Of a stretch of DNA of 21,827 bases, positions 7,605 through 16,784 are shown piece after piece; position 1 is the first letter of the stretch, and each line of letters begins with the position of its first letter. The stretch covers positions 147,047-168,873 of the forward strand of contig MNCI01024904.1 in the NCBI GenBank assembly GCA_015680685.1, written 5' to 3'. Position numbers and translations under genes: made by a program. Under the pieces are notes generated by a model, which saw only the letters and a list, made by a program, of their open reading frames with translations, had not been told where the DNA came from and did no database searches. This stretch comes from Gnetum montanum. Taxonomy: Eukaryota; Streptophyta; Gnetopsida; Gnetales; Gnetaceae.

Positions 7605-10600
7605 GGACACTAAACCTTTTCTTATGGTAGTTGAGCTAGTCGGAGTACTAGCATGGTTTGGCCACATTGAGGCCGATGAACCTACCCCGGATCTGACAAT
7701 TGACAACAATGGAGTATGGTTCAAGGAAGGGGCGTGTGAATTCCTTGCCTTCATTCTGGACAGATTTAAGGTGGTGGTCTAGTCACATCTGAGGGAACAA
7801 GTGGCATGGAGCATGCTTGAGGCCATGTTGCCGGGAGCTTCGGAGGGCGTAGCGATTTTTATGGAGGATATCGATGAGGGGCCGCTTGTGATCGAGGATG
7901 GTCCCTCTAGCAGGCCCAAGTCTACTCGCCTGTTAGCACGTGTGTGGGCCCTATTGCCGCGAGGGTGTGATTATCTCAACAATACTCTGTTTTTAGCGGC
8001 GCGTGCGCACACGTTGTTCTAGAACCCTCCTGGCACAATGTACCGAGTAGATAGGTAAGATCATTTAAGCTTGTCATTTCTATTTTTTGTCGTTTGGCAT
8101 TTGCTTCTATTTTGACAACCGTTCTTTTGCAAGCCCCAAGTTAACCAAGATGGAACATACGTTGATGATGATGGGCTTGCCCTAGCTCATACCGCTCTAG
8201 AAACCTTTATGACGGGTCCCATCCTTCGTGGAGCTATGTTAGCTCAAATCAAGGGTGATATTGTCCATTTTCACAAACGATTTTCTAGAGCGTTCGCCCA
8301 ATGCACAGCTTGTGGATGGTTGCATGGAGATTGGTCGCCTAAGGGACCAATTTTTTCTCATGACTTTGACTTGGGTAGCACCTCTAAGTCCACCACTGAA
8401 GGTAAGTGACAATATTCTCTAAATGTGTTAACGTGTTTATTCAACTGCCGGGGGTTATATTGATGTGATGGTTTTGAATTGTATCTACAGTTGATGTCCC
8501 TCCCGGCGGAGACCCTGTCACAACAGGACGAACTGAGAGTACCCTCTCGATGAAGTTCGGGGAGATCAGTAAGGCTCAGAAATGGTTGTGCACGCATGCC
8601 CCGTCATTCGTCGTCCATTGTTTAGATGATTCTAGCCTTATGGAGCTCTTTAAAACTCCGAGCCCTAATGTCTTGATAGCCAAAATGATCGAAATTGTTG
8701 ATTCATTCGACAAATTCGTCTCTTACTATAGCACCTGGATTAAGGGTGTTAAGATAGTCTTCCATCTGTCGGCCGAATTCTTTTTGAACCTGTTTGGTGT
8801 ACCGACGGATGATGTAAATGTAGTTTTGGACAGGACTCATAAAGAGCTCCATACGGTACATGAGTTAGAGGACTGGTTGGGCGTTACCAAGGGTGCAAAG
8901 GGATTCCCTATGCAGGGGAAGTCAAAGGTTGAGGAAGTTAATGAATTATATCCCCTGTTTAGGGCACGGGCATTCCCTAAATCCCTTTCCTAGGTGCGGA
9001 GTCTTGGTGTTGAAGCTGTGCGTATTATGCAAACTGTCTTAGAAACTGGGATGCATTATAACTAGGCCCAATTTTTGTTGTCAGGCCTTCATAAGGAGAT
9101 AGTGCAATTGCGCTCAAATGTCGAGGCACAATCCCACTTTACCTTTGCATTCTTTACCAGTTATCTTCACCGTTTGGCAGAGTTTCTAGTGGTTCGCACG
9201 GACAATAAGTATGTTCTACGGGATCGAGGTCAATTATCCCACCCGTGGATCAACCATTTGTTTGAAATAGCTGAGTCCCAAGATGTGCCTAAGGGAATTG
9301 ATGAATCTATTTCTATCACGACATGGGGGTCATCTGGTACCTCAATCCACACATGTGACAGTGTGGGGTTGGAACCAGACGACGTGCCTTATACTACCAA
9401 GAGAGTGGAATGGGTCATCAAAGAGACCATCAGTAAGGCCAAGTTGAAGCTGACAAATCGTGAACATTCAACCGAGGAGGCCTCAAATGTGGACAAGCCA
9501 CGGGTGAAGCGCATACGGTTCAAGATGCCTGTCTGAGGTAAGTAAACTCAATACTCTTATTGCTTTATAATTTTCGTCTTATTCATAAATTTTATTTTGA
9601 TCGCTTACATGCCACTGATGCCTTCAGACTTAACTCGAGAAGTGAGGAGGCAAGAATTAGAGACAATCATTGAAGAGCAGGAAGCTACAATGGAGTTAAT
9701 GACCGATGAGGAAGAGGCCGGCAAGGATCAGGCGGAAGAAACGAAGGAGCTACGGGAAGACACCACGGAGATTGAACTGGTCGATGACCATAGTGGTGTC
9801 GATGAAATGTTCAGTAGCTTCCTCAAGGGAAGGTTGGACCTTGGCGACCCTCCAAACCCAGAAGGGGACAGGGAACACGGTATGTTTTCTTTTATTTTAT
9901 TGCATCGCTTTGTGAGTTGTTGTTTTATGGTGTTTTATTTTCATGTTTTCATCGCTTCCAGACGAAGGTAGTGAAACCAGAACAATGCGGCTGGATGTAC
10001 CCATGAAAACGGTCCCCCCTAAAAGGACCGCGGAGGTTAGTCCATCTCATACTCGTGGACCATTTACTTGGATAGAGATGCCAAGTAAAATGGATTTTGT
10101 GGCTGGTATTGCTGAGGAAGTTGTTGAATGCATTCAAGAAGCCCACCCTGAGATAGGTATAAATGTTTCGAGTTTTTTACAGCTTTAGAGTTTCACACCC
10201 CTTTTTTGTCATTTTAGCATTTGTTCTTTTCATGTGCGTAGGTGCCAAACTGAGGTGGGATCCATCTGAGACAGTTAACATTGAGAGTTTGCCCACACTA
10301 TCCCCAGAACTTAAGCAGGTGCCAAGGCTAGTTTATGACGAAGTGGCAGAAGGTTTTGTACACAACGCCAAATCACTTTGGACTTGTAGGCGTTCCATCG
10401 AACAGTTGTGGTTGCAAGTCCAAGCAAAGGAGAAGGAAGTTTCTGAGTTTTCGGTTGAACATGACGATCTCAAGGCTCGGTATGAGTTCGCCTTTGCTAA
10501 ACTAAGTGGTGATCGCTCTTGGCGGACTTCCGAGGTCACGTATACTAGATACTGAAACCTACTCAATCGCCACGTGTCACTGACCCGGAAACTAGCAAAG

Positions 10601-11220
10601 CGTAAGGCCCAGGTGGATCTATTGAACCTCAAGTGCTAGGATTGGAAGGCTTTCGCTTCCAAGGTACGCAAATGGGGTCAAGATCAAAAGAACCACAAGC
10701 ATCATTATAAGAAACCGTTGAAGGAAGTATCCATTGAAAAGAATCAACTTGAAATGTTTGTGGAGGGTCTGGGTCTGCGCTCTGCGTTTGATACCTTTGC
10801 TCAAAATACAACTATTGAGATGGAATCGCCTACTAGGGTAATCACGACGGCTTCTGGGGAGGTGTCTGTGGGTGAATTCCCTTTAAAGTATCCTACCTGG
10901 TTAGCTGTTGACAAGGGGAAGGACTTGGCAGATGTCGACCTAGGCCTTGATGGGACCGATTGGACCAATGTCTCAAAGAAGGAAATCCTTTGCCAGCTGG
11001 AATTCAGTTTAGGGGGATCCCCTACGGTGAGCATTTTGTTATTATGAAATTCGCTTGTTGAATAATGTGTGAAAATTTTTTTTATCCTTATGTTGATTGT
11101 TCCCTTTGCATTTTATAGGATCAAGACGATGATGATGTTCAGGAAGCTGGCCCCAGTGGAGTGGGGGCTCATGATGCCAGCGGGTCTAAAGGGGACGATC
11201 CTCCTGCCCCTGATGTTTGA

Positions 11221-11556
11221 TCTTTGCTTTGAAATTGTTCTGACTCAGATTTATACGTGAATTGTAAATTGAGTGATTTAAGCTATATTGAACAGATGAA
11301 AAAAATCAGTTGACTCTTGTAATTGTACATCATTACATGTATATGTATAAAAAAAATTTTGTTGATTTTGAGTTTAATTGTAAACATGACATGGCAATGT
11401 AAAATGTTTTAGTTTGTTTTTATGGTTTAATTGTAGTGCACGAATGTAATTATAAGTAGGACTGAAAGATAATTGTGAAAAGGACAACATGACAATGCAA
11501 GCATAAATTCGAACAATGAGCCAGAATCTAGGGAAAAACAAAGTATAAGTAGATGA
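11221..11556 (+). other. 3' flank of the antisense gene
   Basis: This is A/T-rich sequence after the stop codon, with TGTAAATTG, TTGTAAT and A-runs such as at 11297-11303 and 11349-11355. These are compatible with a plant 3' UTR and polyadenylation region, but no definite signal can be assigned. There is no coding frame. Confidence 0.45.
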
Positions 11557-11880
11557 TCTAGTTTAAGGCCATTTCAGGCGACATACGCACTAGTTTAAGG
11601 CCATTTCGGGCCATATGCATAGTTTAAGGTCATTTTGGGCTCTAGCGTAAGCAAGGGACATTTCAAATGACATGGGTGGATTTCTCGGTTGACCGACCAT
11701 TTCTGATCGTGGCTAGTTTTATGTCGTTGCAAACATAATAGTTTAACGTCATTCCAGACTCGGGATGTAGTTTAATGTCTTTTCGGATTTGGAATATAGT
11801 TTAATGTCTTTTCGGACTTCGAATGTAGTTTAATGTCTTTTCGGACTTGTTGTAGTTTAACGTCATTTCAGACAGATGGT
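11557..11880. repeat. Array of TAGTTTAAGGCCATTTC / TAGTTTAATGTCTTTTC motifs
   Basis: There are about nine cores. The first three are TAGTTTAAGGCCATTTCGGGC-like, close to those at 5679-5985. The last four are TAGTTTAATGTCTTTTCGGAC with a period near 30. The array ends at the stop codon region of the gag-protease frame (11884). It and the 5679-5985 array bracket the spacer with the antisense gene, in the same orientation. Confidence 0.8.
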
Positions 11881-11883
11881 TGT

Positions 11884-12828
11884 TTATTGCTTTAGTAATT
11901 TTTTGATTTTTCTCATTTTGACATTGGGAGATGCATTAGCGGGTATGATTCTATATTCAGCGTCCCCTTCGCTGATCACGTTAAATGGTAATTTAGCCCA
12001 AGGGACATCTGATGGAATAGTTCCCATGTTGGTGTTTTTTGGCGCTTCAGCATGTATTGTGGTTTCTGTGTCAGTTGCGGTTTCTAGGTGAGGCTGCGTA
12101 TGTACAATGTCAGGCCCGGGTATTTCTTTTTTGGGTGGATTTTCTTTTGTGTTTAAAGGATTATTGCCTACCAGTTGTTGTTCATTTGTGTCATGTTGTC
12201 TAGGCTCTTCGAGCTTAACCTCTGAGCCTTGGTCTGTGTCTATGTACGATGAGATGATGGGTGTAGCAGCCTCCCTATGTATAATGATTTCGCCACCTTC
12301 GTAAGGCAGGTGGATCTCTTGGTGTATAGGGGAAGAGACTGCTTTCAGTTGGGCCAGCCAGGGCCTTCCCAATATTAGGTTGAACCTTGGCATTTCATCA
12401 ATTACTACAAAGTTGGTGGATGTGGGAAATTGATCCCCTGCTATGAAGTCTAAGGTCACGGTGCCTTTGACTATCACGCGCAATCCACTGAATGATTTCA
12501 AACATGTAGTGGCGGTTGGTCTGATTAGCTTTGTATGCCCCAGTTGTTCGACAATAGGATATGGCACTACATTTGTGGCAACTCCATCATCTACATGGAT
12601 CCTATGTATCTTGAATTGGTTTACTCTTATTGTTATAAACATAGGGGCTGTTGTTACCTCTCCCGTTTTCTCATCCAACTTAATGTTGTCATTGTGGAAA
12701 CTTAGTGGCTTGAAAGTTGATCCTTCAGGCGAGTACATTACCACATGAACTGATGGTTCATTTGGAGGCAAGTCCTCGCTCACTGGGATAGATGTTAACA
12801 TGCGCACTAAAGCTTCGCGATGGATTTA
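11884..12828 (-). pseudogene. Retropepsin-like aspartic protease, end of gag-pro
   Basis: The protease cuts the Gag and Pol polyproteins. The active-site region reads IHVDDGVATNVVP (about 12590), in place of the usual D-S/T/G-G form, so the Asp is present but the next residue is unusual. The flap/second conserved motif NLILGRPWL is at about 12370. About 100 further residues follow, ending at LLKQ and TAA 11884-11886. The segment is in the same frame as gag upstream, separated only by TAA at 12826. The frame stops exactly where the AGTTTA array begins. In most related elements it would continue toward the RT linker. Confidence 0.85.
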
Positions 12829-13806
12829 AGATGTTAACACTAGGTCGTATAAACTCAGTGAAGTGTTCTTTTGTTTGAGCGCCTGTGTGACCTGTGTTAG
12901 AGTCGTCATTAGATCTCTACTGTTTGGCGCATGTTTATCAACAATGACTTGGTCCATTGGGCCCAATAGTTTTATCTCATGCATAGTCGATTTGTCATTT
13001 TGTTTCGGAATTGTTGATTCGGGCGTATCATGTTTTCTGGATGATTCACCATTGTGGCCTGTATTTGGTTTATCGTTAGGTTGTGTCATGGGTATCGCAT
13101 TTAATGGGGTAGGTTTAGGAGGTCCTAAGGCTAGCCATTGACGCTCCTTTTCCAAGCGTTCGTGTGTAAGCTTATCTGCTAGGCGTTCTTGTGTGTGATG
13201 CGGGGGTGCTGTTGGTTTTGGGGCCTCAGGTTATTTTGGGATTCGTACTACGTATGGAGTCGGGTGGGGTTACGGTTGGACGGTCGCATGCGGTTGAGTG
13301 CCAGACTAGCTAGGCACCTTGATGACATAGGGGTTTGGTTTATTTTGTGTTTGGGAAGTAGAGGATTGGTGATCACGAGGGTGTTCGAGTGTCCTAACGA
13401 CGTATGGAGTCGGCCTAGCTAGAGGTTGTACCTCCGTTGTTGCGACCGCAGGTGGTACTCAGACTACATAAGGGGCAGGCTTAATAGGAGTGGTTGGTGA
13501 GTTTGCGGCAGCAGCAACGGGAGGTACATGCACCATGTATGGTTTTTCGTGGGTCGGGGTGTCAGGAGTTGCCACGGTGAGGGGTACTCAGACGACATAA
13601 GACTACCACGATGAATATGATGACTAAGGCGCCGATGTTTGTACAGTGGGAGGAATACGCACTACAAATGGTTTATTAGGCATTTGTTGATCATGGTTAG
13701 AGTAAACGGTGTTAATGCTAGGTGTTTCAGCTTCATTATCAAGGTAGATCGTGTTAATGACGTACGGTGCCTCTTTGGTATTTAGCGAATCTTTATACAC
13801 ACCCAT
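12829..13806 (-). pseudogene. Gag-protease linker with degenerate PYVVRVP peptide repeats
   Basis: The gag frame continues through this region with several stops (TAG 13624, others at about 13600, 13570, 13460, 13300, 13275 and 13236). It encodes a proline-rich linker with seven or eight copies of a motif like xPYVVRVPP, for example KPFVVRIPP, KPYMVHVPP, NPYVIKVPS and TPYVVRIPK, about 20-30 residues apart. Two copies have TGA where the Arg codon CGA is expected. The segment then runs into a charged stretch (ERLADKLTHERLEKERQ) before the protease. Confidence 0.75.
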
Positions 13807-14979
13807 GGCCTAGTTCTGTGGCTGGACCAGGTTGGCTTCGTCAAAAGTGATCTGACCCTCATCGATCATTCTTTGGATGTCTTGTTTCAGGGTAAAACAA
13901 TAATTCGTACCATCCCCATTACGTTGGTGATAGTCGTAGAAGCGATCCATTCTAAAGCCTTTTGGTACTAGAGGCTCATCTCGCGTTGCTAGGCTTGGGT
14001 TCTGAACCAATTGACAGAACTGATCATGTCTCTGGATAGTAGCAGGGGATAACTATTTATGTTTCATTATTCCTACCTTCAGGAGTTGGTCGAATAGTTG
14101 TGATGGCGTCATAGGCAGTGGCGTGTATTGAGAGGGGTCCTTCGTCTCGAAGTTTCTCGTACGGTTTGGTGTTGGGTTCTGTGATGAGGATGACTTTGGT
14201 GCGGCCACAGGAGTGGGTTTAGCGTAATTAGTAGGGGCAACAGGTAGTTTGCTTTGTTGTCCCACATTTGCTTGTTGCATTTCCGCTACTGCCGCTATAA
14301 TTGTTTTAGCCTTTTCTTTATCTTTCTTACTGTGTTGATTCTTAAAGGCTAAATACGCGAGATCGTGGCTATTTTGGGCCACCTCCTCTATGTTTTTAAT
14401 CTGTACAAAGGCTTGATTGAGGTTACGCGCATTGAGATAATATAACTTGGATTTGAAAAAGTTATTAACAGCCCCCTTTAGAATGGTAAGGAGATACATC
14501 TCTGGGATCAGCTCATGGAGCTCATTGAGAGCAGCACTCCACCTTTGGATGAATTTTTGTACGGGTTCTAGAGGTGCTTGTTTGACCTGTATAAGGCTGT
14601 TAAGTGTTGCTTCAGGTTTCAAGTTATACTTGAACCTAGTAACAAATTGATGTAACAACTCCTCTAGAGAAAAAATCGAGTTTCTTGGCAAGGCTCGATA
14701 CCAATCAAGGGCTCTCCCTGCGAGGGACATAGGGAACACTCGCAAAATGGCATGTGGCCATGCCTAAAGTAATGCACATTCTAGTCTAAATGTTATAAGG
14801 TGAGCATTGGGGTATATCTCCCCATTATATTTAGTTAGCGTCGGCAAAGATACACCCTTAGGTAAGGTTAGGGGGGGAACAGAAGAGCTGATAGGGTCAT
14901 CATGATAAAAATCCACTACCTTCAACTCTCCGTCAGCGGCTGTCTTGAGGCGCTTGACCTCGTTGGTTAGTTCCTGCAT
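13807..14979 (-). pseudogene. Gag capsid domain and degenerate zinc knuckle
   Basis: Gag forms the virus-like particle in the cytoplasm. The retrotransposon gag domain is recognised by FPMSLAGRALDWYRALP (about 14730-14680), SLEELLHQFVTRF and the PVQKFIQRW segment. It is followed by a Lys-rich and Pro/Ser/Thr-rich linker. A Tat-type zinc knuckle, usually C-x2-H and later H-x4-C, is seen near 13935 as FYDYHQRNGDGTNYC. There, the first Cys is Tyr and one His is Asp, so metal binding is probably lost. In-frame stops are TAG 14764, 14053 and 13810. All are in one frame, and all sit where Gln is plausible. Confidence 0.85.
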
Positions 14980-16083
14980 TAGTTTTTTAGCATCAGCCCA
15001 GTCTTGAGCGCTAGGTGAGATGGAAGCTTGGGAATGTGGTACCGTATATAGATTAGATTATTGGATAGTGGGTTGGAAGGTTGAACGCTGTGTAGTTGGA
15101 GGCTATACTTGCGGGATATTTATAGCAGGTGATATCTAGGGCAGCACATTGTGGGCAAGGGGTTGCTATTGTTGTGGTTGTGCTTGGGGAATATTAGCTT
15201 GTAAGATTGTGTGAGGTGGTATGTTATAATGAGGGGGTTGATGTGATTGGGCACCAATCGCTGTCCATTGCCCGGTCATGTTTTGTGTAGGAATCCCCTG
15301 AACTTGTTGGGTTACCATTGTGAAGGATGTTCCTTGGATTGGGATCCGTGGTATGTAATGAGCAGATGTAGAAGCCAGTATTACGTGCAGCATTCTGATC
15401 ACTCGGGGTGGGAGGGCTGCTCCTACATTGTTTTGAGGAGGTTGCATTTGTAAGAACGGGGGTACCGTGGCCGCAGGAGGAATTACAAGGGGAAGCATGT
15501 TGACTTGAACATCGGTCACTGGAGGAATGGGGATGAGAGCAGATGCGTCTTGTTGAGGCACATGCGCTTGCATGATTTTGAATGGCTGGAGGGACGTAGT
15601 TTCACCCATGAATGGGTGAAAAGACGGGTTCGTATATGTTTGTGGGCTAAGGGTGTGGTATGAATCTTCATGTTCGAATTGGGCTACGAACTCATCCTCC
15701 TCTTCCAGTTGAGGATTTACTATAGGTTGATCTAGAGACTAGCTCTTTTGCAAAAGGAGTTGTGTAATGAGCTCAGAGCAAGGCTCTAGAAGAGGGATGA
15801 TATCGTACGAGGAAGGAATGAACTCTTGTCCTCCCCTGTAGAAAAGTTCGTATTACCTCTTAACTTCCATTTCGGCTCGGTCCACGGCTAGGCCGGCTTG
15901 TATTTTCACGCATATGAAATTGTACTGGTCTTGAGTTATAATGTTAGTCGATGGGTTCCTCCCTTGTAATCTAAGGGAACGATGGGGCCCCATTGTGGGT
16001 TGTACTGCGAGCTGTTGGACGGCCATGGTGCCTACAAGGTCTGTGACCTGGGTGGTTGTAGCGGTGGAGTTTGCGGTGTTCAT
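14980..16083 (-). pseudogene. N-terminal part of gag frame, Pro/Gln-rich
   Basis: The first ATG after the leader is at 16081-16083 (MNTANSTATTTQ). The same frame continues to the gag domain, interrupted by TAA 15853, TAG 15739, TAG 15166, TAG 15136, TAG near 15103 and TAA near 15058. The sequence between is rich in Pro, Gln and hydrophobic residues and has no motif I recognise. Such N-terminal extensions occur in Tat/Athila gag proteins. A separate upstream ORF as in Ogre is the alternative, but the shared frame favours one polyprotein. Confidence 0.7.
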
Positions 16084-16254
16084 GATGAACGGTCGAGATT
16101 ATGACATAGTGAAGGGTATGAAACTAGTATACCTAGTGCAGCGTAAACCTACGTTGGTGACGTACAGCGTATAAACTGGGTCTCAGCATATAGGCTTCAA
16201 CGACCAGCATATAATGACAGCGTATAGGTATACTACATACAATGGTAGCGTAGG

Positions 16255-16510
16255 GAATCTACGACGTAGAGCGTACTGCGTAGACGCTAAGCAGCATAGA
16301 TAGCATCAGCGTACAGCATAAACAGGGTTTACAGTGTACAGAGGGTAGTGTATACTGATGGTAGCGTATACGAGCCTACGGCATAGAGCGTACAGCGTAT
16401 ACGCTAAGCAGCGTAGACAGCGTCAGCGTACAGCGTAAACAGGGTTTACAGCATACTGAGTGTAGCATATACTGACGGCAGCGTAGATGAGCCTACGGCG
16501 TAGAGCGCGT
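16255..16510. repeat. Tandem repeat, period about 117 bases, in the leader
   Basis: Two full units and the start of a third begin with CCTACGGCATAGAGCGTAC-like sequence at about 16258, 16374 and 16490. Both full units contain GCTAAGCAGC, CAGCGTACAGC and AACAGGGTTTACAG in the same order. Confidence 0.75.
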
Positions 16511-16519
16511 AACGTAAAC

Positions 16520-16735
16520 TGAGTAGCGTAGACGCTGGGAGGTTTGCAGACAGGGTCGACGTATACTCGACAGCGTAGACGCTGGGAATGTTGCAAACAG
16601 AGTTAGCGTAAGCTCAGCAACGTAGACGCTGGGAAGTTTGCAGATAGTAAATTTTAGACTCAACAACGTAGTCGCTGGGAGGTTTGCAGAGAGGGTTGGC
16701 GTAAGCTCGACAGCATAGACGCTGGGAGTTCTGAA
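16520..16735. repeat. Tandem repeat, period about 47 bases, in the leader
   Basis: Five copies of CGTAGACGCTGGGA(G)GTTTGCAG start at about 16526, 16574, 16621, 16667 and 16714. The tails alternate between GTCGACGTATACTCGA and TAGCGTAAGCTCA forms. Confidence 0.8.
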
Positions 16736-16761
16736 GCATAGTAAGTTTTAGGTAGTTTTTG

Positions 16762-16779
16762 GCCCTCCTTTTAGCGCCA
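16762..16779 (-). promoter_or_regulatory. Primer binding site
   Basis: On the minus strand, five bases after the LTR terminus, the sequence reads TGGCGCTAAAAGGAGGGC. It begins with TGG, complementary to the CCA end of a tRNA, and has the form of plant gypsy primer sites. I do not assign the tRNA with certainty. Confidence 0.8.
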
Positions 16780-16784
16780 ATTTC

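Larger units (their letters stand above)
6514..11220 (+). pseudogene. Eight-exon antisense gene of unknown function inside the retrotransposon
   Basis: I assembled exons 6514-6644, 7605-8046, 8134-8401, 8491-9537, 9628-9879, 9962-10156, 10242-11026 and 11119-11220. The introns are GT-AG and codon phases agree, giving 1073 residues ending at TGA 11218-11220. Seven in-frame stops interrupt it (7780, 8020, 8991, 9063, 9534, 10553, 10637). Each is a TAG or TGA one C-to-T change from CAG or CGA. Visible parts: a short basic N-terminus; a central region (about residue 360) with WIKGVKIVFHLSAEFFLNLFG, which faintly recalls the N-terminal domain of plant transposon/retrotransposon accessory ORFs; a basic KPRVKRIRFK stretch; an acidic segment in exon 5; a coiled-coil-like helical region in exon 7 (about 825-945); and an acidic tail. 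The donor after exon 2 is uncertain, since GTAGAT fits the phase while the better GTAAGA 8 bases on does not. I recognise no enzyme motif. Confidence 0.82.
16084..16761 (-). other. 5' leader between PBS and gag, filled with GCGTA repeats
   Basis: This 0.68-kb leader has no open frame of note. It consists mainly of variants of the GCGTA(T/G)ACGC motif, arranged as a 117-base tandem duplication followed by a 47-base tandem array, listed separately. An exact palindrome lies at 16395-16404. Confidence 0.75.

Noticed and set aside
8047-8054. Using the stronger GTAAGA donor for exon 2
   Set aside because: It leaves phase 2, and no AG acceptor nearby restores the exon 3 frame. GTAGAT 8 bases earlier fits phase 0, although a small indel remains possible.
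12107-12748. Plus-strand open frames opposite the protease
   Set aside because: They are antisense shadows of a frame whose minus-strand translation has clear protease motifs.
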